From Duganella sp. CF458 (lineage in GTDB: Bacteria > Pseudomonadota > Gammaproteobacteria > Burkholderiales > Burkholderiaceae_D): 64,000 nucleotides of DNA. Within the stretch, counting starts at the first letter, position 1; every line of letters starts with the position of its first letter. Positions 19,601 through 27,779 of this stretch are shown one piece after another. The notes under the pieces are model-generated. The model made no database searches. It was not told where the DNA came from and worked only from the letters and a program-made list of their open reading frames with translations. Location: contig NZ_FOOF01000004.1 of the NCBI RefSeq assembly GCF_900113115.1, positions 186,001 through 250,000 of the forward strand. The letters are read 5' to 3'. The position numbers and the translations under genes were made by a program.

Positions 19601-20907
19601 ATCCGGGTGCGCGCATTGCGCTCCAGGATTTCCATATTCATGGCCACCACCGGCAGTGCGCCCTCCAGCAGCGACTGGGCCTGGTCGCCGTAGGGCTCCA
19701 GCGTTGCCAATTCCAGCACGCCCAGCAGCCGCTCATTGCGCAGCAACGGCACGATGGCGATGCTGGCCGGGTCGGCCTCGCCCAACGCGGAGCCGATGCG
19801 GACATAACCGGCCGGCGCTTGCCGCATGATGATCGGCTTGCGTTGCGCGGCACATTGCCCCACCAGCCCTTCGCCGAGCAGGAAGCTGTGCTGCGCCGCG
19901 GACCTGCCGCGTATCGCATAGCCGGCCAACAGCGCCAGACTGCCCTCCTCCGCTTCATGCCGGTAGAAGGCCGCGTGGCCGGCCTGCACCAGCGGCGCCA
20001 GTGCCGCCAGCGTGCGCGTGGCCAGGTCTTCAGCGCTGTCGGCCGACTGCAGGTCGTTGCCGATCGCGGCCAGGTGGGTCTTGAGCCAGCGCTGCGCCTC
20101 CATCTTGCAGGCCTCTTCCTGCAGCACCTTGATCGAGCGTGCCAGGCTGCCCATCTCGTTCGGAAAATCCGTCAGCGGCACTTCGGCGCCCAGTTTGCCT
20201 TTTGCCAGCTGCTGCACAGCGCTGCGCAACCGCTCCGACGGCAGGCGCACCGAGCGGCCCACCAGGTAGCTGAAAAGGATGCCCAACACCAGGCTCAGTC
20301 CCAGCAAACCGTAGGTCAGCTGCATCTCGTAGCGCGACAGCGACTGCATCTGCTCGATCTGGTGGCGCGCACTGTCTTCCTTGATCGCGGCGATGCGCGC
20401 CAGGGCGTGATTGGCGCGCACCCCGTGCTCCTGGAACGCCTGCTCGGCCACCACCGCGGCGGCCTGCTCGGCCTGCCCCGCGCGCAACAAGCGCACCGCC
20501 TGGTCCACGCGCAAGTCGTAGCCGGCATAGGCAGTCTCGAATTCGGCCAGGTTCTTGCGATTTTCTTCGCGGATGATGCGTGGGCGCAGTTGGTCCAGCG
20601 CCCGGTCCTGCTGGCGCTTCGCCTCCTCCGCCAGGCCCAGCGCGCGATCGCGGCCGCTCTTGTCGCGGGCCAGCAAGGCTTGGCGCAGCGCACTGCCGCC
20701 TTGCGCAAACTGGGCCAGGGCATCCTTGGCGTCCGAAATGCCCAGCAGGTCATTCTTGTAGATGCCGAGGATCTCGTCATGCATCCGGGCCTGGGTGGTG
20801 ACGTTGTGCAGCCCGAACGCCAGCGTGATCAACAGGCTGCCGCCAAAACCCAGCGCGAGTTTCCACGCCAGCCCCAGTTTCTCGAGTCTATCCAGTAAGC
20901 GGGCCAC
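16618..20907 (-). CDS. BarA-like hybrid histidine kinase (HAMP-GAF-PAS-PAS-HK-REC-REC-HPt)
   Basis: The 1429-residue membrane kinase has TM1 (about 14-33), a four-helix periplasmic sensor region, TM2 (about 197-217), HAMP, GAF (about 285-430), two PAS domains (about 440-530 and 545-665), HisKA with His694 in NMSHEIRTPM, an ATPase domain, two receivers (LILMDWKMPSMDG and GVLMDCQMPVMDG) and a C-terminal HPt (AHTLKGVAGNIG). All phosphorelay residues look intact. It sits 9 bases after the Cache-GAF sensor gene and one base before the HD-GYP regulator. This makes a three-gene signalling operon. Confidence 0.93.
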   Translation of the reverse strand: MARLLDRLEKLGLAWKLALGFGGSLLITLAFGLHNVTTQARMHDEILGIYKNDLLGISDAKDALAQFAQGGSALRQALLARDKSGRDRALGLAEEAKRQQDRALDQLRPRIIREENRKNLAEFETAYAGYDLRVDQAVRLLRAGQAEQAAAVVAEQAFQEHGVRANHALARIAAIKEDSARHQIEQMQSLSRYEMQLTYGLLGLSLVLGILFSYLVGRSVRLPSERLRSAVQQLAKGKLGAEVPLTDFPNEMGSLARSIKVLQEEACKMEAQRWLKTHLAAIGNDLQSADSAEDLATRTLAALAPLVQAGHAAFYRHEAEEGSLALLAGYAIRGRSAAQHSFLLGEGLVGQCAAQRKPIIMRQAPAGYVRIGSALGEADPASIAIVPLLRNERLLGVLELATLEPYGDQAQSLLEGALPVVAMNMEILERNARTRMLEERSRLVLGTVSDGIVGLDLAGRITFVNPAAPALLGYGEGELVGAAWQQDGEQLKRKDGSSFPVDYVDRPMYKDGAQVGSVVVFRDITERKALEQEIKRSNFLGDIALEMTGCGYWVIDYNDPEYYIQSERAARLLGEAARPDGRFHLQDEWFTRLVEADPEGALRVAARVQGALDGTYDKFDAVYAYKRPVDGRIVWLHAVGTVVRDEEDGVPRFMYGVYQDITSQKSAEDELRIAKEQAQAATRAKSDFLANMSHEIRTPMNAIIGMSHLALQTNLDKRQRNYVEKVQRAGENLLGIINDILDFSKIEAGKMTVEQVAFDLDDVLDNLANLIGFKAEDKGLELLFQVAPELPTGLVGDPLRIGQVLVNLANNAVKFTECGEVVVGIEQSARDEQEIELHFWVRDSGIGMSAAQSAKLFQSFSQADASTTRKYGGTGLGLVISKNLLELMGGRIWVESAEGKGSTFHFTARFGLQANAKPRRMFRADELLGVRVLVVDDNAAAREILSTVARSFGLAVDVAVGGQQALDMVARAQQQALPYDLILMDWKMPSMDGVETVRRLQSGQAGRLPAAIMVTAYGREEALTSAEERRVQLKSVLTKPVTPSALLEAVGEALGKGVLAEGRRAAERDLQQGEVMARLAGTRVLLVEDNDMNQELAIDLLGKAGIEAVLARHGQEALDILAQDARFDGVLMDCQMPVMDGFQASRAIRANPAFDQLPIIAMTANAMAGDREKVLASGMQDHIAKPVNVAEMYATLAQWLRPEPGQGRAAAHPAAPNAHAAGAAGDKTAPLPALPMVDVRAGLATSMGDQKLYRRLLVKFRDGQQDFSAMFVQALMGGDATAPERLAHTLKGVAGNIGARSVQAAALELEQACQQGAAREDLERLLAMVLVELDPLLAALRAVDAEMRGGAAHPALVPVAPAAAAPLDRLQRLLSESDSEAAELWDGQLDQFKAALPDHWRRIANGIGNLDLEAALAALDEAMASLEGK

Positions 20908-20916
20908 GCGTCCTCC

Positions 20917-22419
20917 CTACTCAGTCAAATTGATTGCCAGCAGGTCGAGCGCTGACAGGAATTGTTCATAGCTGGCCGCATCGGGCGCCTGCAGCAGCGC
21001 CAGTTCCACTGCGCCCAACAGGCGGCCGCGCAACTGCACCGGCGCCAGCAACAAGGCGCCCGCCCTGGCTTCGCCCAGGCCGGAACGAATGCTCCATGCG
21101 GCGCCTGCACCAGCGGTGTCGACGATGCGCGCTTCGCGCTGCAGGGCGCATTGGCCCAGCAAGCCTTCGCCCAGGGCCAGGCGTGGCGGCGGCGCCGTGC
21201 TGGCATAGCTGGCGGCCAGCGCCAGTCCATCGGCGTCGGCGGTGTAGATGACGCCCTGCATGGCGCCGAACAATTGATGGCATTGATCGAGGAAGACGGC
21301 GAGGCGGGCATGGCGCTGTGATGCCTGCTGCATCTGCAGCGCTACCTGGGCCAGCTGCATCTTGCGCTCGGCGCGCAGTTCCTGCTCGTGCGCCACGCGT
21401 TCGAGTTCGAGGTGGGCGCGCTGCTGGGCCGCCTGGCTGCGCACCGCGCGCAGGCCGGCCGCTCCCAGCAGGAACACCACGCTGGCGGCCATGGCGGCGG
21501 CCGGCACGCCGCTGCCCGGCGGCACGCTCAGGCCCAGGTCTTCCAGCACCAGCAACTGCCAGCTGCCCGATGGATCGTGCCAATCCACGGCGGCCGATGC
21601 CACCGCGTAACGGCGCCCTTCTCCCTGCGCCATGCCCGGCGCCAGGCTGACCGGCAGCGGGCGCGGTGCCTGCCCTTCGAACAGCTTGCCGAACTGGCGC
21701 ACGGCGCGGATTTCAGCCACCCTGGCCGCAGACACCGGGCCGGCCAGCATGCCGCGCCATTCACGCCGGCTGCTGGCGAACACCACGCCCTGCGGCGACA
21801 GCAGGACGGCGGCCTGGCCGCTGCGCGCCAGCAGGCGTTCCAGCTTTTCCATATCGGTCCGTGCCACCACCACGCCGACCGGATCGCCGCTGCGCGCCAG
21901 GCCGGCATACACCGGCGCCGCGAAATACAGGGCATGGTCGCTGCGCGCCAGGCTGACGGCGGCGTAGATATTGTTGCGGCCGGCCATGGCTTGCTGGTAA
22001 TAAGGGCGGAAGCGCACGTCGATGCCGGTGGAAGCTTGGCCGCTATCGTCCCATGACGATTTGACAAAACCATCCTTGCCGACCACGAATAAACCCTGGA
22101 TTTGCTGGCTGCGACCGACGTTTTCCAATAAGGCCGATATTTTCGGCTGGTTGGACGGAATTGCTTCGGTGCTTTCTTTTTTGATATCCGGCTCAATCAA
22201 TCCGAGCAGGGAAATCACCCCCATCAAATTACTGTCCAGGGTTAATGACATGGCGGCAATCGCGTCGCGCTGTACGTCGATATTCAATAATGCCAGGCGT
22301 CCTTGTTCCAGCCTGGCGCGGTAGGCACTGCCGGCCAGCCAGGCCGCTGCCAAGGCCAACCAGATCACCGCGGTCCAGGCGCGCAGGGGATATTTTGCAA
22401 TTCTCTCAATTACCAACAT
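20917..22419 (-). CDS. Membrane Cache-type sensor with GAF domain and no kinase
   Basis: The 500-residue protein has TM1 near the start (AVIWLALAAAWLAGSA), a periplasmic Cache-like region (about 45-300; GLFVVGKDGFVKSSW, FRPYYQQAMAGRNNIYAAVS), TM2 (AAAMAASVVFLLGAAGL), a coiled coil and a cytoplasmic GAF domain that ends the protein. There is no kinase, GGDEF or other output domain. The adjacent hybrid kinase, 9 bases downstream, also has a GAF domain, so this may be a separate sensor subunit for it. I chose ATG 22419; a TTG at 22455 would add 12 residues. Confidence 0.8.
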   Translation of the reverse strand: MLVIERIAKYPLRAWTAVIWLALAAAWLAGSAYRARLEQGRLALLNIDVQRDAIAAMSLTLDSNLMGVISLLGLIEPDIKKESTEAIPSNQPKISALLENVGRSQQIQGLFVVGKDGFVKSSWDDSGQASTGIDVRFRPYYQQAMAGRNNIYAAVSLARSDHALYFAAPVYAGLARSGDPVGVVVARTDMEKLERLLARSGQAAVLLSPQGVVFASSRREWRGMLAGPVSAARVAEIRAVRQFGKLFEGQAPRPLPVSLAPGMAQGEGRRYAVASAAVDWHDPSGSWQLLVLEDLGLSVPPGSGVPAAAMAASVVFLLGAAGLRAVRSQAAQQRAHLELERVAHEQELRAERKMQLAQVALQMQQASQRHARLAVFLDQCHQLFGAMQGVIYTADADGLALAASYASTAPPPRLALGEGLLGQCALQREARIVDTAGAGAAWSIRSGLGEARAGALLLAPVQLRGRLLGAVELALLQAPDAASYEQFLSALDLLAINLTE

Positions 22420-22564
22420 GGCAAATTTCAAGAAGGAAATATTATCGAATAACAATAGCAGTATTCCCGGCGCCGACGCCGCACGCCATGTTTTTTATTG
22501 TTCAGTTGCGCATGATTGACGTTTGCTGGACGAGTTAACCCGATAGTGATATTGTCCATATTGA

Positions 22565-22592
22565 GAATATTGCCCCTAATCTAGCAATATTC
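22565..22592. promoter_or_regulatory. Perfect inverted repeat before the PbpG-like gene
   Basis: GAATATTGC (22565-22573) and GCAATATTC (22584-22592) are perfect 9-bp inverted arms with a 10-base spacer. The region is AT-rich in a G+C-rich genome and lies 25-52 bases before the peptidase start, in the divergent interval with the Cache sensor gene. It could be an operator or a 5'-leader hairpin. Confidence 0.4.
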
Positions 22593-22616
22593 CGCCCCAA
22601 CGAACCCGCTCCGACC

Positions 22617-23483
22617 ATGTTGAAGAAAATAACCGCAGCCCTGCTGATGTCGATCTCCGCAGCCGCGTTTGCCGTGCCCTTGGGCTCGCAAGCCGTGCTT
22701 GTCGTCGAGGATGAGACTGGCAAAGTGCTGGTCGAGAAGAACGCCACCGCCGTTGTTCCGATCGCCTCCCTGACTAAATTGATGACCGCAATGGTCGTGC
22801 TCGACTCCAAGCTTGATATGGACGAGCAGATCAGCATCGACAAGGACGATGTCGACACGCTCAAGCACAGCACTTCGCGCGTGCCGGTCGGCGCCACCAT
22901 CTCGCGCGGCGAATTGCTGCAACTGGCGCTGATGTCGTCCGATAACCGCGCCGCCGCCGCGCTGGCCCGCACCTTCCCCGGCGGCCCGGCCGCGTTTACG
23001 GCCGCCGTGCACGCCAAGACCCAGCAGCTGGGCATGACCAGCACCCAGATCGATGAACCGACCGGCTTGTCGCCTAACAATACATCGAATGCGGCCGACC
23101 TGGTGAAAATGGCCGCCGCCGCCGCCCGCTATCCCGAGATCCGCCGCATCACCACCGATACCGAGGAAGTGATCAAGATGAAGGGGCGCATGGTGCAGTA
23201 CCACAACACCAACCGCCTGGTCGGCGCCAAGGGCTGGGATATCGGCCTGTCCAAGACCGGCTATACCGAAGAAGCGGGCCGCTGCCTGATCATGCGCATC
23301 ACCGAAGCCGGCCGCGCAGCCACCCTGGTCCTGCTGAACGCCGGGGGCAATTCGGCGCGCCTGATGGATGCGCTGAACATCCGCCGCCTGCTGGCGGGCG
23401 ACAACGCTCCCAAAGTGATGAAAGCATCCAGCCCGCGCAAGAAAGCCGTGCGCACAACGGAACGCCGTCGCCGCCGCATGTAG
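22617..23483 (+). CDS. pbpG: D-alanyl-D-alanine endopeptidase (PBP7/PbpG-like)
   Basis: The 288-residue periplasmic serine peptidase has a signal peptide (MLKKITAALLMSISAAAFA) and all three penicillin-binding motifs: SLTK with Ser51/Lys54, SDN at 108-110, and KTG at 213-215. It should cleave D-Ala cross-links in peptidoglycan. The C-terminus is a basic tail rich in Arg/Lys. It precedes the degenerate hybrid kinase gene by 33 bases on the same strand. Confidence 0.92.
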   Translation: MLKKITAALLMSISAAAFAVPLGSQAVLVVEDETGKVLVEKNATAVVPIASLTKLMTAMVVLDSKLDMDEQISIDKDDVDTLKHSTSRVPVGATISRGELLQLALMSSDNRAAAALARTFPGGPAAFTAAVHAKTQQLGMTSTQIDEPTGLSPNNTSNAADLVKMAAAAARYPEIRRITTDTEEVIKMKGRMVQYHNTNRLVGAKGWDIGLSKTGYTEEAGRCLIMRITEAGRAATLVLLNAGGNSARLMDALNIRRLLAGDNAPKVMKASSPRKKAVRTTERRRRRM

Positions 23484-23516
23484 CATGCCTGACGGGGTTC
23501 GCTGCCGAGAGGCACC

Positions 23517-25871
23517 ATGGACCTGCTGCGCAACCTGCGCTTCGCGCGCCGCCTGGCGATCCTCGTGGGGATCTTCGCCGGCGGTTTCCTGCTATACGGG
23601 CTATGGTCGTTCCGCACGCTCGATGCCTTGCGCGTCAACGGACCGCTGTATGGCGAGGTAATCCAGGGCAAGGACTTGATTGCGGACGTGCTGCCGCCGC
23701 CGCTGTACATCATCGAGTCCTTCCTGGTGGCGGAGCAGCTGGTTGCCGCCGGCAGCCAGGTCGAGCGCGAGCAGCTGGCGCAGCGCCTGCGCACCCTGCA
23801 TGCGCAGCAGGTGGCGCGCGTCCATTACTGGCAAAGCCGGCCGCTCGACGCCGGCCTGGCGGAATCGCTCAAGCAAGCGAATAGCCAGGCCACCGCCTTC
23901 TACAACGAAGCCTTCGGCCAACTGGTGCCCGCGCTGGAACTGGGCGACCGGGCGCGCGCCGAGCATGCGCTGGCCAAGATGCAGCGCCATTACGACCTGC
24001 ACCGGCAAGTGATCGATAACCTGGTCAACCAGGCGGCCAGCCGCGCGCGCTTTACCGAAGGCCAGGCGGCCGAGCGCATTCGCGCCGACAGCGCGCTGTT
24101 GCTGGCGATCCTGGCCGGCTCGCTGGCGTTGGCGGTCGCCATGGCGTGGCTGATCAGCCGCAGCATCACGCAACCAGTGGCGCAGGCGCTGGCCATCGCG
24201 CAGCGCGTGCGCAGCGGCGACCTGTCCTCGCCGGCGCCCCAGCCGTTCCACGACGAAACGGGCGAGCTGCTGTCGTCCTTGCATGCGCTGCAGGAAGGCC
24301 TGGCCGCGGCTGCGGCCGCGCGCAGCGCATCGGAGCACAAGCTGCACTGCACACGCCAATTGCTGGACCGCCTGTTGAACAGCGCCGGCATGCTGGTGCT
24401 GGGCCTGGGGCACGAGGGCGAGGTGCTGATCTTCAATGAAACGGCAGCCCAGGTCACCGGCTGCGGCCGCGACAGCGTACTAGGGCGCGTATGGCGCGAC
24501 CTGCCGCTGTTGCCCATGTCGGCCGTATCGCAGTGGCCCGAGGGCGGTCATCCGCAACAGTTCCGCGCCATGCCGGCCGGCCACGAACACCTGCTGCATA
24601 CCGCCTCGGGCGACGAACGCCGCATCGCCTGGCACCACAGCGCACTGGAAGAAGGCGAGATCGCCTTGCTCAGTTTCGGCATCGACGTGACCGAGTTGCG
24701 CCAGGCCGAGCGTGCGACGGCCGCGGCCCATGAGGCGGCGCAGCACGCCAATCGCAGCAAGGGCGCCTTCCTGGCCAATATGGGCCACGAGATCCGTACC
24801 CCGCTGAACGCCATCCTCGGCCTGACCGAGCTGGCCTTGCGCGGGCCGCTCGATGCGCGCCAGCGCAGCTATCTTGAGCAGGTTGACGGCGCGGCTGCCA
24901 GCCTGATGGCGATGTTCAACGATATCCTCGACTTTTCGCGCATCGAGGCTGGCCAGCTGCATATGGAAGATTGCGTGTTCAGCGTACGCCAAGCGGCCGA
25001 ACAGGCTTGCAGCGAGTGGCAGGCGGCAGCGCAAGCCAAAGGCCTGCTGCTCGAATGCACGGTGGAAGCGGGGTTGCCGGAAGAACTCGTGGGCGATGCG
25101 GCGCGCCTGCAGCAACTGCTGCAGCACCTGCTGGCGCATTCCATCAAGTTCACGGAACGGGGCAAGGTGCAATTGCTGCTGCGGCGGGAAGATGCCGGCA
25201 GCCAGGACGGCACGGTACTGCGCTGGGAAGTGCGCGACACCGGCGCGGCGCGCGATGCCGCGGTCCAGCTGTACGAGCCGGCCGGCCCAGGCGATTCGGC
25301 GGCAGGCCTCGGTCTTTCCGTGGCGCGCCAACTGGCGGCTATGATGGGCGGCCACCTGCTGCTGGAGAGCGATCCGGCCGAAGGCAACCGCTTCGTGTTC
25401 AGCGCCCTGTTCCACCATGCGCTGCCGGGCGCCGCCGCATCCGCCGAGGCGCAGGCGGCAGCGCAAGCGGCCTTCCCGGCCCTGGCCGCCCTCGGCGCCG
25501 ACATGGCCGGGGCGCTGGCGCGCCAGCAGGGCAACCGCGCGCAACTGCGCAAGATGCTGGGCCAGTTCCTGCAAGGCCAGGCCGCGCTGCACGCTGCCAT
25601 CGGCGACGCGGTGGCGCTGGGCGACCGCCAGCGCGCGCAGCGCATGGCCCACACCCTGGCCGGCCTATCGGCACAGCTGGGCATGGAAGGCTTGCGCCAG
25701 GCTGCGGCAGGCGTGATCAATGCGCTGCGTGCGGGCGGCGACGCAGCGGCCGAACTGGCGCAGCTGGCGCCGGCATTGGATACGATGCTGCAGGCGATCC
25801 ACGCCGACCTGCAAGCGGGCGCTCAGTTAGGCGCTCAGTCAGGCAATCAGTCAGGCGAGCAGGCTGCGTAG
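23517..25871 (+). CDS. Hybrid sensor kinase-like protein with degenerate ATP site and HPt domain
   Basis: The 784-residue protein has TM1 (about 13-31), a periplasmic helical region, TM2 (about 193-213), HAMP, a PAS-like region (about 285-395), a HisKA-like H-box (NMGHEIRTP, His424) and an ATPase-like domain, then an HPt-like helix bundle with His712 (AHTLAGLSAQLG). Key ATPase residues are altered: the N-box reads HSIKFTERG (His541-Ser542 instead of Asn-Ala), the G1 box is DTGAARD instead of DTGIG, and the following region is shortened. It may not bind ATP and may act as a phosphotransfer or scaffold protein. The end overlaps recD by 21 bases and is built from 12-bp repeats. Confidence 0.85.
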   Translation: MDLLRNLRFARRLAILVGIFAGGFLLYGLWSFRTLDALRVNGPLYGEVIQGKDLIADVLPPPLYIIESFLVAEQLVAAGSQVEREQLAQRLRTLHAQQVARVHYWQSRPLDAGLAESLKQANSQATAFYNEAFGQLVPALELGDRARAEHALAKMQRHYDLHRQVIDNLVNQAASRARFTEGQAAERIRADSALLLAILAGSLALAVAMAWLISRSITQPVAQALAIAQRVRSGDLSSPAPQPFHDETGELLSSLHALQEGLAAAAAARSASEHKLHCTRQLLDRLLNSAGMLVLGLGHEGEVLIFNETAAQVTGCGRDSVLGRVWRDLPLLPMSAVSQWPEGGHPQQFRAMPAGHEHLLHTASGDERRIAWHHSALEEGEIALLSFGIDVTELRQAERATAAAHEAAQHANRSKGAFLANMGHEIRTPLNAILGLTELALRGPLDARQRSYLEQVDGAAASLMAMFNDILDFSRIEAGQLHMEDCVFSVRQAAEQACSEWQAAAQAKGLLLECTVEAGLPEELVGDAARLQQLLQHLLAHSIKFTERGKVQLLLRREDAGSQDGTVLRWEVRDTGAARDAAVQLYEPAGPGDSAAGLGLSVARQLAAMMGGHLLLESDPAEGNRFVFSALFHHALPGAAASAEAQAAAQAAFPALAALGADMAGALARQQGNRAQLRKMLGQFLQGQAALHAAIGDAVALGDRQRAQRMAHTLAGLSAQLGMEGLRQAAAGVINALRAGGDAAAELAQLAPALDTMLQAIHADLQAGAQLGAQSGNQSGEQAA
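25818..25865. repeat. 12-bp tandem repeat at the shared 3' end of two convergent genes
   Basis: Units GGCGCTCAGTTA, GGCGCTCAGTCA and GGCAATCAGTCA are followed by a decayed fourth unit. On the plus strand they encode the C-terminal GAQLGAQSGNQSGEQ of the kinase-like protein. On the minus strand the third unit supplies the recD stop (TCA at 25851-25853). Confidence 0.8.
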
Positions 25872-27779
25872 GCCGCTGGTGCGCTCGGTGCGGCGCCGGA
25901 TCGCGTCCGGCAGCACGCCCGGGTTGGGCGTCAGCAGCGTAAAATGCCGGCGGGCCCGCGTGATGCCGGTGTAGACCAGTTCGCGCGCCAGCACGCTGGA
26001 CGCTTCGCGCGGCAGCACCAGCACGGTATGGCTGAACTCCGAACCTTGCGATTTGTGCACCGTCATGGCGAATGCGGTTTCCACGTTGCGCAGGCGGGTC
26101 GCCAGCACGCTGCGCACCTGGCCGCCGTCCGAAAAATACACGCGCAGCGAGCCGCTCCGTGCAGGGTCGGGCAGCACCAGGCCGATGTCGCCGTTGTACA
26201 CGCCGGTGGCGTAGTCGTTGCGCGTGACCATGACCGGGCGGCCCACATACCAGTCGCCGCGCCGCTTCAGCAAGCCGTGTTCTTCAAGGCGCTGCGCGAT
26301 GCTCTCGTTCAGGCCCGAGACGCCCCATTCGCCTTCGCGCACGGCGCACAGGAGGCGGAAGCCCTCGAAGGCTTGCAGCACGCCGGCGCTCCATTCATCG
26401 TGCGGGGTCATGCCCGCGCCCTGCCCGATCATGTGCAGGAACGGCCGGTAGCCCTCGAGCGCCAGGCGCAGCATGTCCTCCTGCTGCGCCGCTTCGTTCC
26501 AGTGCAGTTGCCCGCCGCTGTCGGAGCGCAGCACGGCGCGCGCGGCGTCGGCATCGCCATGGTTGACGGCCGTGGCCAGCTGCCCGATCGGACCGCCGAA
26601 CCGGCGGCTTTGGCGCAGCATGACGGTCTGCTGCGCCAGCGCACCCGCATTGCCGAGGAATTCCGGCGGGATGGCCTGGCCGGATGCCGCTTCCACGAAC
26701 GCTGCCGTGGCCGCGCTGTAGCCGCCGGCCTGGGCGTCGTGGCACAAGTCGCCCAGCACGGAGCCCGCTTCCACCGATGCCAGCTGGTCCTTGTCGCCCA
26801 GCAGGATCAGGCGCGCACCGTGCGGCAAGGCATCCAGCAGGGCCGCCATCATCTCCAAGTGCACCATCGAAGCTTCGTCGACGATCAGTACGTCCACATC
26901 GAGCGGGTTGCCGGCGTCGTGGCGGAACGCCCGCGTGTCCGGGCGCGCGCCCAGCAGCGAATGCAGGGTGCGGGCGCCCCCCATGCGCTGCGCCAGCTCG
27001 CGCAGCGGCAAGGCGCCCGCCAGGCTTTGTTCCAAGTCCCCCAACGCGCCGTCGATGGCTTGTTTGAGGCGCGCGGCGGCCTTGCCGGTCGGCGCCGCCA
27101 GCGCCACGCGCAGCTGGGCGGCGTTGCCGCCTTCCACCGCAAACAGCAACGCCAGCAGGCGCGCCACCGTATACGTCTTGCCGGTACCCGGGCCGCCGGT
27201 AATAACCGCCAGGCCGCCGCGCGAGGCAACCGCGCAGGCGATCTTCTGCCAGTCCGCACCACCCTCGCGCGTTGCATGGGTGAACAGGCGGTCGAGCCAT
27301 TGGCGCACCAGCGCCGGTTCGGAAACATGCGGCGTGCCGGTACGTGCACGCACCGCGTGGGCAACCGTGTTCTCGTCGGACCAGTAGCGGCGCAGGTACA
27401 GGCGGCCGCCCGCCAGTACCAGCGGCTGGCCCTGGTCGGCGCCGCCCGGCCAGGCCAGCACTTGCGGGCACGCCTGCAGGAAGTCGTGCCAGGCCGCCTG
27501 GCTTGGCGGCAGGTCGCCCGCTTCGGCGCACAGGCTTTGCCAGTCGTCTTCGCCCCAGCCCAGCATCGGCGAGGGATCGCCGGACAGCGCCGACAAGTGC
27601 AGGCAACTGTGGCCGCGGCCTTCGAGCTCGGACAGCAACAGGCAGGCCAGGGCCAGCGGGGCGCCCGATGCAAGGCTGCCGTGCGGCTCCAGCGCCGTCA
27701 CGAAACGTGCGAACTCGGGCCCCAGGCGGCGCAGCATGCCGCCTTCGGCCAGCATGTCGATATGTTCGTAAAAACTCAT
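25851..27779 (-). CDS. recD: Exodeoxyribonuclease V alpha subunit, RecD
   Basis: The 642-residue SF1B 5'-3' helicase is a subunit of the RecBCD end-processing enzyme. It has Walker A ITGGPGTGKT (residues 193-202), motif II VLIVDEASMV, LLGDKDQLASVEAG, and the C-terminal VHKSQGSEF and ITRARR motifs. The ATG at 27779 overlaps the recB stop (ATGA), so the two are coupled; a TTG two codons upstream is less likely. Length is close to other RecD1 proteins. Its 3' end overlaps the convergent kinase-like gene. Confidence 0.95.
   Translation of the reverse strand: MSFYEHIDMLAEGGMLRRLGPEFARFVTALEPHGSLASGAPLALACLLLSELEGRGHSCLHLSALSGDPSPMLGWGEDDWQSLCAEAGDLPPSQAAWHDFLQACPQVLAWPGGADQGQPLVLAGGRLYLRRYWSDENTVAHAVRARTGTPHVSEPALVRQWLDRLFTHATREGGADWQKIACAVASRGGLAVITGGPGTGKTYTVARLLALLFAVEGGNAAQLRVALAAPTGKAAARLKQAIDGALGDLEQSLAGALPLRELAQRMGGARTLHSLLGARPDTRAFRHDAGNPLDVDVLIVDEASMVHLEMMAALLDALPHGARLILLGDKDQLASVEAGSVLGDLCHDAQAGGYSAATAAFVEAASGQAIPPEFLGNAGALAQQTVMLRQSRRFGGPIGQLATAVNHGDADAARAVLRSDSGGQLHWNEAAQQEDMLRLALEGYRPFLHMIGQGAGMTPHDEWSAGVLQAFEGFRLLCAVREGEWGVSGLNESIAQRLEEHGLLKRRGDWYVGRPVMVTRNDYATGVYNGDIGLVLPDPARSGSLRVYFSDGGQVRSVLATRLRNVETAFAMTVHKSQGSEFSHTVLVLPREASSVLARELVYTGITRARRHFTLLTPNPGVLPDAIRRRTERTSGLRSLLA

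Noticed and set aside
17905..20898. A 997-residue open frame opposite the BarA-like kinase, and similar long frames at 34873-37953 and 45756-48773
   Set aside because: Each is the antisense shadow of a hybrid kinase with intact catalytic motifs. Compositions are low-complexity and no ribosome binding site is convincing.
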